Numbered from the stretch's first letter, positions 1 to 9,702 are shown. The stretch is DNA of 64,000 nucleotides from Phocaeicola coprophilus (GCA_016900015.1 JACJJM010000016.1:1-64000), one strand, 5' to 3'. Notes: generated by a model not told the origin, from the sequence alone. A program made the numbers and translations.

Positions 1-1068
1 AAATGGATGTACGACAGCCGGCTGGAGGTGCGCGAGGCCGTGACAGGCTGCGCCGAATGTGACGAAGGCCGCGAGACGTCGACCGTCGACCCGCTGGTGC
101 TGCCGCGCTTCATCCCGAATTATGTGACCGCCCTCCGCGAGCCCGCCCCCGAGCCGGTGAAACGTCGCGACGAGGTGCGTAGCGCAAGATTGCAATACCG
201 CCAGGACAGCTACACGACCGACCCGAAATTCAAGGACAATGCGAGCGTGCTGTCCGAAGTTCAGGCTTCGATAGACGCGGTGAAGGAGAACAAGGACCTG
301 ACCATCACGGGCATCTACGTGACGGGCTACGCGTCTCCGGAAGGCACGGTGGCCTACAACCTGAAGCTATCCGAACGCCGCGCGAAGACATTCACGGACT
401 ACGTGAAGAAGCAGAACCCGAACCTCGACGCAAGCCTGTGGCATGTGGACTGGAAGGGTGAGGACTGGGCCGGCCTGCGCGAAGAAGTGCAGAAACACCC
501 GCGCCTGCTGAAGATTGACGAAGTGCTCGCCATCATCGACGGCTGCGAGGGCGACCAGGACGCCTGTGAGGAGAAAATCAAGGCATTAGTTCCCCCGACC
601 ATTTACCAACGCCTCCTGAACGAGATGTACGGCCCGCTGCGCCGCAACGACTACCGCATCGAATACAACGTGCGCAACTTCAACCTGGAGGAAGCCCGCC
701 AGCTCATCCGCACGAATCCGAAACTGCTGAGCCAGAACGAGATGTACCAGGTGGCCGGCAGCTATGCGAAGGATTCGAAGGAATACCGCGAGGCGATGGA
801 AATCGCCGCCCGGACGTACCCGGATGACCCGGTAGCCCTGGGCAACGCCGCCGCGACCTGCCTGGCACAAAAAGACGCCCGCGGAGCGATAGCCCTGCTG
901 GAAGGCAAGAAGCTGGACGCCACGGCGATGAACACGTTGGGCGTGGCTTACGCCGAAGTGGGTGAGTATCAGAAGGCGAAGTCCACCCTGGAGGAAGCCG
1001 CCAAAGAGGGCAATGCCGACGCGAAAGAGAATCTGAAACAAGTAATCAAAGTAATCGAACAGTTGTAA
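1..1068 (+). CDS. Fimbrial-operon OmpA-like anchor protein (DUF3868-type), 5' end outside window
   Basis: The reading frame is open from base 1, so the N-terminus lies outside the window; the first in-frame ATG is at 7. Visible residues 60-135 form an OmpA-like peptidoglycan-binding domain: a beta strand, then GYASPEG, then LSERRAKTF, the usual RA helix. The C-terminal third (about 230-353) is rich in short helices resembling tetratricopeptide repeats. In Bacteroidales fimbrial operons a protein of this shape (DUF3868/OmpA-like) usually precedes the major fimbrillin, and is thought to tie the assembly machinery to peptidoglycan from the periplasm. It is followed 262 bp later by the major subunit on the same strand. 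The family call rests on domain shape and position; the DUF assignment is inferred. Confidence 0.75.
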   Translation, partial: KWMYDSRLEVREAVTGCAECDEGRETSTVDPLVLPRFIPNYVTALREPAPEPVKRRDEVRSARLQYRQDSYTTDPKFKDNASVLSEVQASIDAVKENKDLTITGIYVTGYASPEGTVAYNLKLSERRAKTFTDYVKKQNPNLDASLWHVDWKGEDWAGLREEVQKHPRLLKIDEVLAIIDGCEGDQDACEEKIKALVPPTIYQRLLNEMYGPLRRNDYRIEYNVRNFNLEEARQLIRTNPKLLSQNEMYQVAGSYAKDSKEYREAMEIAARTYPDDPVALGNAAATCLAQKDARGAIALLEGKKLDATAMNTLGVAYAEVGEYQKAKSTLEEAAKEGNADAKENLKQVIKVIEQL

Positions 1069-1093
1069 AGAAACAAACCCAAACTAATTCCAA

Positions 1094-1261
1094 CCCCCGG
1101 CCCCTCCCAAACCCTCCCCCGAAGGGAGGGCTTAAGGATGGCTGTCGTTCCGTCGGATTTCCGAATCCGACGGGGTGGAGTGTAAGGATTTCCAAATCCG
1201 CCTGAGCAGGGGCTGACAAGGATAGAAGCTCCCCCTTCTGGGGGAGTTGAGGGGGCCGGGG
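1094..1261. repeat. MITE-like palindromic intergenic element with terminal inverted repeats
   Basis: The segment begins with CCCCGGCCCCTC and ends with the near-complement GAGGGGGCCGGGG, so its ends pair. Inside are three further hairpins: CCCTCCC...GGGAGGG at 1112-1130, a palindrome GTCGGATTTCCGAATCCGAC around 1151-1171, and CTCCCCCTTCTGGGGGAG at about 1229-1246. No coding potential is seen. It fills most of the gap between the OmpA-like gene and the major fimbrillin gene and may act as a processing or termination element. Mobility is inferred only from the terminal inverted repeats. Confidence 0.55.
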
Positions 1262-1330
1262 CTTGGTATGTTGATTAAATGAATTCTATAACTATTAAAT
1301 AACCTATTGTTTAATTTAAATTTAAAGAGT

Positions 1331-2515
1331 ATGAAACTGAAAAGTTTGATTATGTTCTCGGCAGCTGCGCTTGTGTTTGCTGCTTGTAGCAACGATGAAG
1401 ATGTTATGAACGGCCCGTCGTTTGATGGACCGGGTGCAGTGTCTGTGAAAATCACGACAGCTGACTTGACTCGTATGGCTGGAGCTGCAACGGCAGATGG
1501 TGCTGTGAATATTGACGGTACACTGACTGTTACTTTGAAGGGAAAGAAGACTCCGACATCTGCGACGGAAGATTATGTGGAGACCATCATGATTGATGCT
1601 GCAGATGTAGACCAAGATACCAAATTGACCTTCTGGAACATTGCAACCCCGACATCTTTAACTGTTTCTATTAATGGTGGTGTTAAAAATTATTCTGAAG
1701 GTGAATGGAGTGGTTCGTTGGCAGATTTGCAAGTTCCGGCAGCAAGCGTTCCGGCTTATGGTGAAACAACCACGTTTACTCCGACGACACAAACCGGTAC
1801 TCCTGACATGAGCAAAGACAATGGTGACGGAACGTCTGTTGGCGAAGGAACAGAGCAAGGTGCAACAGATGCAGATGTAAACTCTGTTTATCAGTTGTAT
1901 ACAGCAACCGTTAAGATGGCCATTCCTGTGGCACGTTTGGAAGTTAGCAACATCACGCACGTAAAACATGCCGGAGCACCCGACGATGTTTGTATGTTTA
2001 CTAAGTTAACTGCTAGCGGTGCATACATGGACAAGGTGGCTTCTTTTGGTGGCCAATACCAGTTTGCTCAAAATGAGGCTAGCTACACGAATGGTTCTGC
2101 AGCTGTCAACTATACGTATGATGGTATACATGGATATAGCGATGAGGAAGGTGAAGCTTCTCCTTTGAAAGATGCGATTGCAGATCAGTCGTTCTTAGGT
2201 GGAGAAACTCTTGTAGGTCCTTACACTTATAACTTCTTTGTAAATGGTACGAATCCGATCTTCAAACTCTACTTTAGCGAAGCTGAAGGTGAAGGTGTTA
2301 TCGAACCGCGCTATGCCATGATTACCAGCTATAAAGATGAAACCGGAGACCCTGTGACTTTTGAAGCCGGACACATCTATCGTATTAAGGAAGCAACTTT
2401 GTATGACAAGAACATTCTTGGTTATGAAGAAGGTAACACGTTGTGGGGTGTTGAAGTGACCGTTGTAGAAGCTACATGGGAAATCGTTGACATCAAAGCT
2501 GACTGGGCTGAATAA
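1331..2515 (+). CDS. Major fimbrillin, Mfa1/FimA-family lipoprotein
   Basis: 394 residues from the ATG at 1331. This start is preferred over the in-frame ATG at 1307 because it places a clean lipoprotein signal first: a short basic start, a hydrophobic run, then FAAC with Cys19. The C-terminus (WGVEVTVVEATWEIV) is the strand typical of Bacteroidales type V pilin subunits, which polymerise on the cell surface by donor-strand exchange after proteolysis at an Arg. It is the first structural gene after the OmpA-like gene and is followed by a strong hairpin and then the anchor gene, the order expected of a major subunit. The gene is clearly more AT-rich than the genes around it, suggesting allele exchange or diversification of the exposed pilin. 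Confidence 0.85.
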   Translation: MKLKSLIMFSAAALVFAACSNDEDVMNGPSFDGPGAVSVKITTADLTRMAGAATADGAVNIDGTLTVTLKGKKTPTSATEDYVETIMIDAADVDQDTKLTFWNIATPTSLTVSINGGVKNYSEGEWSGSLADLQVPAASVPAYGETTTFTPTTQTGTPDMSKDNGDGTSVGEGTEQGATDADVNSVYQLYTATVKMAIPVARLEVSNITHVKHAGAPDDVCMFTKLTASGAYMDKVASFGGQYQFAQNEASYTNGSAAVNYTYDGIHGYSDEEGEASPLKDAIADQSFLGGETLVGPYTYNFFVNGTNPIFKLYFSEAEGEGVIEPRYAMITSYKDETGDPVTFEAGHIYRIKEATLYDKNILGYEEGNTLWGVEVTVVEATWEIVDIKADWAE

Positions 2516-2550
2516 CAGTTCCATCATAGCATTACGCTAAAACAAACATT

Positions 2551-2583
2551 TACCCTCGGCAAGCCCAGCACTTGCCGAGGGTA
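2551..2583 (+). terminator. Strong hairpin after major fimbrillin (attenuator-like)
   Basis: A perfect 13-bp stem (2551-2563 with 2571-2583) closes a 7-nt loop, 35 bp after the fimbrillin stop codon. It is followed by CTAAAAAA, not a T-run, so it is more likely an mRNA stabiliser or partial terminator than a full intrinsic terminator. It sits exactly where expression should drop from the abundant major subunit to the minor subunits. Confidence 0.7.
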
Positions 2584-2659
2584 CTAAAAAATCACCTTCT
2601 TTTCCCTTTTGCGGGACAAGAGGAAAGGAACATACAGTTTAACAAAACCGTACTAAGTG

Positions 2660-3601
2660 ATGAAACATATTATATATAAACTAATGCTGTTGCTGGCCGT
2701 TCCCGTCCTGACGACCAGTTGTATAAAAGAGGATTACGACGATTGCGACAATGTGACCATCTATTTCCAGTATCTGGCAGATGGCGATACGGATGTGCTT
2801 TATCAGTATATGAGTAAGGTAGACCTGTATGTTTTCGATGAGGGCGGACACATACTGGGTGTCGGCCATTACAATCAGGACGAACTCTCAAACTTTGCTG
2901 CCAAACCGTCGTTCAAGCTGCCCGTGGGCCGGCGATACAAGGTGGTGGCCGTGGGCAATGCCTACGATGACACGGAAGTGGTCAACCTCAACGCGACGAG
3001 CTTCGATGACATCTTCATCCAGCACCCGAATTGGGGAAGCGGCGACGTGGTGACAGGCCATGACCACAACTACATGGGACAAAAGGAATTCTTCATCTCC
3101 GGCGGTGAGGGCGTGATGTACCGCGACACGGTGACGCTCTACAGCTCGCACATCAATGTGCATGTGGAGGTGAACGGTTTGCCAGGCCCCGGCACGCGCC
3201 AGTCGGCCGATATCCCTATAAGTCTGGAGATAGACAATTCGAATGCCCAGACTTCTTTTGAAAATGAAATCAACGATGGGGAGACGGGAACGATCTATCC
3301 TGACCTGATCTGGGACTCCGAGCACAACTGTTACCGCACTGACGACCTTGCCCTCTTCCGCATGGACACTGACGGCGAACTTGACGAGGAGCGTTGCCAA
3401 CACGTGTTGCGTCTGCGCGGTCCTGAAGGCGAAGTGCTGGTCGAAGGCCCGCTCTATGACTACATCGTGCGCAATGACATCGTGGATGAAGTGACCAAGC
3501 AGGAGGCTAACTTGCCGATAGCCATCAACTTCAACCAGACAAATATCGAAATCAAACTACCGGCCTGGTATATCGAAGACGTAATCCCCGGCTGGGAATA
3601 A
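2660..3601 (+). CDS. FimB/Mfa2-family fimbrial anchor lipoprotein
   Basis: 313 residues from the ATG at 2660; a GTG one codon upstream is the alternative. The signal peptide ends in TTSC with Cys21. The segment VDLYVFDEGGHILGV, about 50 residues in, matches the strand of FimB/Mfa2-type subunits, which stop pilus growth and anchor the fibre to the outer membrane. Length and position directly after the major subunit fit that role. The downstream gene starts about 30 bp later on the same strand, so the two are probably co-transcribed. Confidence 0.85.
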   Translation: MKHIIYKLMLLLAVPVLTTSCIKEDYDDCDNVTIYFQYLADGDTDVLYQYMSKVDLYVFDEGGHILGVGHYNQDELSNFAAKPSFKLPVGRRYKVVAVGNAYDDTEVVNLNATSFDDIFIQHPNWGSGDVVTGHDHNYMGQKEFFISGGEGVMYRDTVTLYSSHINVHVEVNGLPGPGTRQSADIPISLEIDNSNAQTSFENEINDGETGTIYPDLIWDSEHNCYRTDDLALFRMDTDGELDEERCQHVLRLRGPEGEVLVEGPLYDYIVRNDIVDEVTKQEANLPIAINFNQTNIEIKLPAWYIEDVIPGWE

Positions 3602-3628
3602 CCATAAATGCAGAAAGGAACAAGCCTT

Positions 3629-5011
3629 ATGAAAAACAAACTATTGAAACACACCGGCGCGATGCTCCTGCTGCTGGCCTGCTGCCTGACCTCCTGCATC
3701 AAGGAAGAAGGCTTCACGCCCACAGACAAGGCGAGCGTGACGCTCACGTTCACCACACGCGCTCCCGGCGACGATGCCGACCCGAATGCCGTTTTGAAAG
3801 GCGAGGGCATGAAGAATTTGCGTGTCATCGTGGTCGATCAAGCGTCGAAGGAAATACGCTTCAACCGGACGTTCCCGGTGCCGGACAATGCGACCAGCCA
3901 CACCGTGCGCTTCGGCGACCTCTATGCCGGCCGCACGTATGACTTCTACGCCATTGCCAATGAAGCAAGCTTTGACGGTGATTTCAGCACTTACGCGGAA
4001 GGTGAAGACCTCGCTGATGAGAACGACCTTCTGAACTATCAGATAACAGCCAATGCCAATACGCTTATTGCCGAGGGTATCCCTGCTGCCGGAAAGGAGG
4101 ATTTGACAGTCTCCGGTAACGAAAACCAATCGTTGACCATCACCATGCAACGCGCCGTGGCCAAGGCCAAGGTGACTTTCGTCAACGAGACGGGCGCGGA
4201 GCAAACTATCACGAATGTGAAACTCGTGAAAGTGGGAGCAAGCTCGACGACGCTGTTCCCCGTCAGTGGTGAAATGAACTACATGCCTAATGACGCGGGC
4301 ACGGTCGATTTGGAGCTGGGCGACGTGACTGTCCCGGCAGCGCAAAACTCGGAAGCCACCAGTACGAAAGTAGGTTATTTCTATGAAAGCAAAAAGCCGG
4401 ATGAAGGCTACACCCTGCAAGCCACATGGAACGGAAACACGAAAGTCTTCTCCTTTGAGAACGATATGGTAGGTGCTTCGAGTGTGCGTGACTATATCCT
4501 GCGCAACAAGTTCCTCAACATCACCATCACCCTCAAAGCCAATGATTGGAAGCTCGACTACGAAGTTCTGGATTGGGATGACCATGAAGTGAACATCAAC
4601 TTTACCGACATCCTGAGCTACACCAGTGCCGGATGGACGGAAGACACCTATATGAACTTGTTTGAAGGGAATGTGGTGCAGCTCTATCCTGACCAACCGG
4701 CAGAACTGAAGTTCACTATCGATGCGCCTAACGGCGCACTTTGGCGTGCCGCGTTGGAAGGCGACGTGGATGCCTTTGAGTTCGTGGACGGCATCAACTC
4801 CGGTAATGCTTACAATGAAGGTTCACCCCAGGAGCAGACCATCAAGATAAAAGTCACGGACCCCGAATCAGACGAACGCCACGAAGCCACTCTGCGCGTC
4901 TTTGCCGACATCGCAGGAAAGACATACGAGCTTGACTTGACCAATCCCGGCCAAGATATGGAAGGCGGGAGCGATGCCATTAACCGATTTACATTACTTC
5001 AAAGCAGATAA
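3629..5011 (+). CDS. Minor fimbrial subunit lipoprotein
   Basis: 460 residues from the ATG at 3629; an ATG at 3608 is in frame but lies ahead of the signal peptide. The lipobox LTSC places the acylated Cys at 23. The mature protein opens with ASVTLTFTTRAPGDD, like the first strand of FimA/Mfa-type subunits, and MKNLRVIVVDQASKEI matches the same subunit fold. It lies between the Mfa2-type anchor and a larger adhesin-like gene, with only 5 bp to the next start codon. Its place in the fibre is inferred from context; I cannot assign it to a named accessory subunit. Confidence 0.7.
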   Translation: MKNKLLKHTGAMLLLLACCLTSCIKEEGFTPTDKASVTLTFTTRAPGDDADPNAVLKGEGMKNLRVIVVDQASKEIRFNRTFPVPDNATSHTVRFGDLYAGRTYDFYAIANEASFDGDFSTYAEGEDLADENDLLNYQITANANTLIAEGIPAAGKEDLTVSGNENQSLTITMQRAVAKAKVTFVNETGAEQTITNVKLVKVGASSTTLFPVSGEMNYMPNDAGTVDLELGDVTVPAAQNSEATSTKVGYFYESKKPDEGYTLQATWNGNTKVFSFENDMVGASSVRDYILRNKFLNITITLKANDWKLDYEVLDWDDHEVNINFTDILSYTSAGWTEDTYMNLFEGNVVQLYPDQPAELKFTIDAPNGALWRAALEGDVDAFEFVDGINSGNAYNEGSPQEQTIKIKVTDPESDERHEATLRVFADIAGKTYELDLTNPGQDMEGGSDAINRFTLLQSR

Positions 5012-5016
5012 ACACT

Positions 5017-7152
5017 ATGAAACATACATTCTATAACATAGCCTGCATGGTGCTCGTCGCACTGGGCTGCTTGTGTGCCTGCCAGGAAGATTTGGACAAC
5101 GCCTCGTGGACGGGCGACGAAAACACGCTGTTGCTCGACTTGGAGACGACTGCCGTGCAGCTGTCGCGCTCGGCGGGCGAGGATGACTACAATGAGAACA
5201 AGGTGGCTTCTGCCGACGTGTTCTTTTTCAACGACGCAACCGGTCAGTGCATCTACGCCCAGACGGGACTTGTGCCCGACGACACGCAGCTGCGCGTGAA
5301 GCTTGACAACGACAAAGTGAAGTTCGGTGGCTCTTACCGCATCTACGTAATCGCCAACGGACGCAGTTATTACACTGACATTGACAACACGACAGCCGTC
5401 GGTCAGACCATCGCCGCCCTGAAAGCCAAAGTCATCACTACGGCTTGGAAAGACGGTTATGGCGACACAGGCACAGAGATAGAAGAATCGCTCCTCATGG
5501 ACGGCGAGGCCAATGTGACCATCTCGAAGGATACGCCGGGCAAGGTGCAGCTCACCCGCGCCATGGCCAAAGTGGCCCTCTTCCCCACGGTGGAGGAAAG
5601 CATTGAATCAAACGGCTTCATCTACACGCCGCAACTCGAAAACATGAGCGTCACGATGGTCTACGGCGTGAAGAGCACGAAGCTGGACGGCGCTTACCAA
5701 GTGCAGCCTGCTGACTACGTGACCCGTATGCTGCGAAAATACGCGGATGCAGACGCTGACAGAGCTTACACGCACGTGCCGTTCTATTCCTATCCGAATC
5801 CGGAGACGACGACCGACCGCCAGGACACGTACCTTATTCTCTGCGTGCCTTGGTCGATGCAGGAAGCGGGCGGCACACAGTCTGCCAACTACTATTACCG
5901 TGTGCCCATCACAGGAGATGCGGACGTGCCTGCCACGCTGGGCCGCAACCAATATTACAAGGTGAACGTCCATGTGGGTGTGCTGGGTAGCCTGAATCCG
6001 CGCGATGCCGTGCCTTTGAACGGAAACTTTGCCATCTACAACTGGTTCAACATGGAGCTTTCGGCCGACATGCAGCACTATGAATACTTGGTGCTCGACG
6101 AATACACCTCCGTGATGAACAACGAGAACGAATTGCGGATGCCGTATATCACCAGTAGCGCGCTGGATGCGACTAACACACGCATCACGAAAGTGACCTA
6201 TAAAAACTACAACGACGAAGAGAGTCCTAGCACGGGCTATACTTCGGATGTGACATTGAATGCATCGCAAGCCGAAACCGCTGGCTTTGGCCTTACATGG
6301 AACGACGACGAACTGATATTCACCCACCCCGTGACGACGGAAGACTACGTGCCTTATACCATCACTGTGGAAGTCTATAACGAGCAAGGTTTGAGTGCAA
6401 CATGGGAGATTACGCAATATCCGGCTATCTACATTGTGGGCGATTATAATCCGGATGGAGATAACAATCGGTTTATTTATGGGAGTAATGATGCTGGAAG
6501 CTTTTTTGGTGGCGGTATTTATGATGACCGTAACAATGATTTGGGTGGTGTGAACAACCCTCTAACTAGCGGTGCTTCCAATTCAAACTTGAATCAATAT
6601 ACGATTTACATCACTTCGTTTGACATAGAAGGCAGTAATTATGCTATTGGAGACCCTCGTTCTTCAACACCTGATAATTTGCAATACTTAGGAGATGAAG
6701 ATTCGCGAGGTCGTTCTCTGACTTATTACTATCCGACACGGGAAACAGATGTGAATAATGTGATTGCCCCGGCCTTTAAAATCGCTTCTTCTTGGGGTGT
6801 AACAAATACGAATACATTGTCTTATGAAACAGCTCAAAGACGTTGTGCCTCTTATCAAGAAAACGGCTATCCGGCAGGACGTTGGCGTTTGCCGACTGAG
6901 GCGGAAATCGAATATATAGTCAGTTTGTCTAATCGAGGTGTAATTCCGGCATTGTTTAACGGTAGTTATTATGCTTCATCCAGGCGTTATTATGACAATG
7001 GTTACTATGAGGATGAACCAGGCTTTTATCCGTATCGATCTGGTAAGGTCGTCCGCTGCGTCTACGACGTATGGTATTGGGGCAACGAGAAGCTGAGCGA
7101 AAAGGGAGGCCGCGACAACCAATTCGTTTGGGGAGACGAGCCGATGCGTTAA
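5017..7152 (+). CDS. Large fimbrial tip/adhesin lipoprotein with FGE/lectin-like C-terminus
   Basis: 711 residues with a lipoprotein signal peptide (Cys22). Residues 25-340 look like fimbrillin-type modules: VASADVFFFNDATG near 66 and TRAMAKVALFP near 180. From about residue 468 the protein changes character. It becomes rich in Asn, Gly and Tyr, and residues 603-690 contain CASYQENGYPAGRWRLPTEA, the Cys-rich RLPTEAE core shared by formylglycine-enzyme/C-type-lectin-like folds. Such a tail suggests a ligand-binding tip. The DNA from about 6420 to 7045 is also distinctly AT-rich while both sides are GC-rich, as if a cassette had been exchanged. Ligand and exact subunit class are unknown. Confidence 0.65.
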   Translation: MKHTFYNIACMVLVALGCLCACQEDLDNASWTGDENTLLLDLETTAVQLSRSAGEDDYNENKVASADVFFFNDATGQCIYAQTGLVPDDTQLRVKLDNDKVKFGGSYRIYVIANGRSYYTDIDNTTAVGQTIAALKAKVITTAWKDGYGDTGTEIEESLLMDGEANVTISKDTPGKVQLTRAMAKVALFPTVEESIESNGFIYTPQLENMSVTMVYGVKSTKLDGAYQVQPADYVTRMLRKYADADADRAYTHVPFYSYPNPETTTDRQDTYLILCVPWSMQEAGGTQSANYYYRVPITGDADVPATLGRNQYYKVNVHVGVLGSLNPRDAVPLNGNFAIYNWFNMELSADMQHYEYLVLDEYTSVMNNENELRMPYITSSALDATNTRITKVTYKNYNDEESPSTGYTSDVTLNASQAETAGFGLTWNDDELIFTHPVTTEDYVPYTITVEVYNEQGLSATWEITQYPAIYIVGDYNPDGDNNRFIYGSNDAGSFFGGGIYDDRNNDLGGVNNPLTSGASNSNLNQYTIYITSFDIEGSNYAIGDPRSSTPDNLQYLGDEDSRGRSLTYYYPTRETDVNNVIAPAFKIASSWGVTNTNTLSYETAQRRCASYQENGYPAGRWRLPTEAEIEYIVSLSNRGVIPALFNGSYYASSRRYYDNGYYEDEPGFYPYRSGKVVRCVYDVWYWGNEKLSEKGGRDNQFVWGDEPMR

Positions 7153-7174
7153 ACATATAAATGTAGTGTAAGTT

Positions 7175-9559
7175 ATGAGAAAGATATATACCTATTTAAG
7201 TTTGCTGATTCTCCTGTTGGCCGCTTCATGCCAACAGGAGGACTTGGCCACAACTCCGGCCTTGCAGCCGGGTGAATACCGGTTCAGTGTGGCAATACCT
7301 GAACCCATAGTGGCCTCACGCGCCTTGGGCGACCAGCCGCAGGATGTCGCAAACATGCCGATGCACGTGCTGGTGTTCGATGAAAACGGCTTCTACATAG
7401 CCACCCAAAAGGCCACTGTGGAAAGTTTCAACGGAACGGAAGGCACTTACACCGTCAACCTGCCGAAAAACGACGGGAGGACCATCCTTCACTTTGTCTT
7501 GGGCGACGTAGCCTATGGCATGTATGCTCCCACCGAAACGGAAGTGAGCATCTTCAGCACCCTGACGGTGAGCGACGGTCAGGATGCCTATTGGGCACGC
7601 ACCGAGATAGAGGGCGGCATCAACGAGAGCACGCAACTTCCTTACGTGACGCTCGTGCGTAACTTTGCCAAGATAACCGTCACAGCCGCAGGACAAAACG
7701 TGCCCGCAGCTTTCCAACTGGTGGGCTTCGCCATTGTTAACGAGACTACGGGCGGAACGGTTGCCCCCTACACGGGCAGCGGCTTTGCCACTTTTGAACT
7801 GCCGGGGACGGACGACGCCTACACGGAGTTTCGCACCTTGAACCCGGGTTTCGGCGGCAACAGCGTGGGCAGTCTGGACGACACGACCCCGCAGGATGCC
7901 GACTTCACGACAGATGCCAAATACGTCTACGAGCGCAACCAGGACGAGGCGGCCAACCCGGCCTACATTTTGGTGAAGGCCACGTTTGATGGCAAGCCTT
8001 GCTACTACAAGCTCGACATCGTGCGCCAGGACGAAGACACGTGGCTCACATCCTACCTCAACCTCTATCGCAACTTTGCCTACCACGTGACGATAAACTC
8101 CGTGGCAGGTGCAGGCTACGACACTCCGGGACAGGCGATGAATGCCGTGGCTTCCAACAACATTTCTGCATCCGTAGAAGTGAGCCAGGTGAACAGCATC
8201 CAAGACGGCCAAGGCAATGTGCTGACCGTGGACGACCTCGACATCATGATTACTACCCCGGGTGCTCACACGCTGGGCTATGAATACCGCGAAGGAGCTG
8301 TAAACGGCAGTGACGGAACGGTCTGCAACGACGAAGAATATGTACGAGTGATTCCCGTGAGCGACGAGAGCGAGGATGGCATCAACCACCGCGCCGTGCA
8401 GTCCGTCGAGTGCAAATACAACGGCACCATCACCATCACACCTGTCAGTCCCCTGCCCGACAATATGGAAACCCAGGAGTTTGTGGTGACAACCAGGTCC
8501 GGTCTTTCGCGTCGCGTGACGGTTAACGTGCGCAAACCTTTCAACTTCGATGCCGTCGACTGCGACGACCAGGTGGAGCTTGCAATCGGCTCGGAGTTGA
8601 CTGTCGTTGTCCGCCTCCCGGCGAACATGCCGACTTCTGTCTTCCCCTTGACGCTCGACATCGAGCCGGACAAGAAGTCCATCTACCCCGATGTGGCCAA
8701 GAACCGTATCCCCGTGGAAGCTGAGGGTAACTACACCTTCCAATACAAGGCAACGGTGACATACAACGAATATCGCCGGAACCCTGTCATGTTCTTCCAT
8801 TTCAAGACGAACATGCGCGAAAGCGCGACGACCATCACCGTCTCCAATCCTCACTTTGAGGCTACGCCGGAGCATCCTAACACATGCTCATTCGTGAACA
8901 TGGGGGAAGGAGAAACGCGAACGGACTTTGGCAACGTGACGCTCAACGGTGAGAGGGACATCTATCACTTTAAAACGTATTACACCCAAGGCCAGACTCT
9001 GACCTTGGCATTCGACTTGCCTTGTGAAAGCAGCACGCACACTGACGGTTCGAACCCCGTGGAAATCTTTGCCGACTATCTGGATTTGGAGAATGCTCAA
9101 ACGACGACTGGCAAGTTTACTTTGCGCAGCGATGGTGAAGGTATCCTCTATGTGCCCAACAACGCTACAGAACGTCAGGAAATAACCTTTACTGTAACGC
9201 AAGACTATGCTAGCGAGACCATCCAGCTTTCTGCTATGGACCATAAGACGGCAACGATAGATTATAGCACTCCGTCGCTGACGTTGACGGTTAATTATCG
9301 AATTTGGGGTTCTTCGGAAGTAGTACCTAACGGTACGGAAGTAAGCATTTACAAAGATGCGAATTATTCGGAGTTTGTTGAGTCAAAGACCGTTAATGGT
9401 GGCCAAATCTCGATGGATACCTTTGTGGGATTCACCGGAACGGATAACATCTATTTTAGTTGTGAGGTTAGAAGTGGACGGAACACTTACACATGCAGAG
9501 GTCATGCAACTGTGGAAGAGTTGATAGAAGAAGGTTCTATCACCTTGTCTCGTCTTTAA
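7175..9559 (+). CDS. Large fimbrial lipoprotein (DUF4906-like), last gene of the operon
   Basis: 794 residues, signal peptide with lipobox LAASC (Cys19). The mature start TRALGDQPQDVANMPMHVLVFDENGF resembles the first fimbrillin-type domain; the remainder is beta-rich with no catalytic motif. Proteins of this size that close fimbrial operons in Bacteroides often carry DUF4906, but that label is inferred from size and position. As in the preceding gene, base composition changes near the 3' end (about 9230-9559 is AT-rich), in the part encoding the last 110 residues. A hairpin terminator follows at 9627. Confidence 0.6.
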   Translation: MRKIYTYLSLLILLLAASCQQEDLATTPALQPGEYRFSVAIPEPIVASRALGDQPQDVANMPMHVLVFDENGFYIATQKATVESFNGTEGTYTVNLPKNDGRTILHFVLGDVAYGMYAPTETEVSIFSTLTVSDGQDAYWARTEIEGGINESTQLPYVTLVRNFAKITVTAAGQNVPAAFQLVGFAIVNETTGGTVAPYTGSGFATFELPGTDDAYTEFRTLNPGFGGNSVGSLDDTTPQDADFTTDAKYVYERNQDEAANPAYILVKATFDGKPCYYKLDIVRQDEDTWLTSYLNLYRNFAYHVTINSVAGAGYDTPGQAMNAVASNNISASVEVSQVNSIQDGQGNVLTVDDLDIMITTPGAHTLGYEYREGAVNGSDGTVCNDEEYVRVIPVSDESEDGINHRAVQSVECKYNGTITITPVSPLPDNMETQEFVVTTRSGLSRRVTVNVRKPFNFDAVDCDDQVELAIGSELTVVVRLPANMPTSVFPLTLDIEPDKKSIYPDVAKNRIPVEAEGNYTFQYKATVTYNEYRRNPVMFFHFKTNMRESATTITVSNPHFEATPEHPNTCSFVNMGEGETRTDFGNVTLNGERDIYHFKTYYTQGQTLTLAFDLPCESSTHTDGSNPVEIFADYLDLENAQTTTGKFTLRSDGEGILYVPNNATERQEITFTVTQDYASETIQLSAMDHKTATIDYSTPSLTLTVNYRIWGSSEVVPNGTEVSIYKDANYSEFVESKTVNGGQISMDTFVGFTGTDNIYFSCEVRSGRNTYTCRGHATVEELIEEGSITLSRL

Positions 9560-9626
9560 TTGATACAAAAAGAAACCCATTCGTCGTGATGACGAGGCAT
9601 TAATTAATAATTTATCACAGAAAGCG

Positions 9627-9656
9627 AGAGGCAGCTCCTTCGGGGGTTGCCTCTCT
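9627..9656 (+). terminator. Hairpin terminator of the fimbrial operon
   Basis: GAGAGGCA at 9627-9634 pairs with TGCCTCTC at 9649-9656, with further G-C and G-T pairs inside and a TTC loop; it is followed by TTGTTATGTCTT. It lies 67 bp after the last fimbrial stop codon. Confidence 0.7.
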
Positions 9657-9702
9657 TGTTATGTCTTGTGGGGAGGTGTCAAAATGAAAATGTACAATCA
9701 AC

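Noticed and set aside
7316-8875. A 519-codon minus-strand frame inside the last fimbrial gene, and a 351-codon one at 3641-4696
   Set aside because: Both are shadows of real plus-strand genes with signal peptides and family motifs; they show none themselves.
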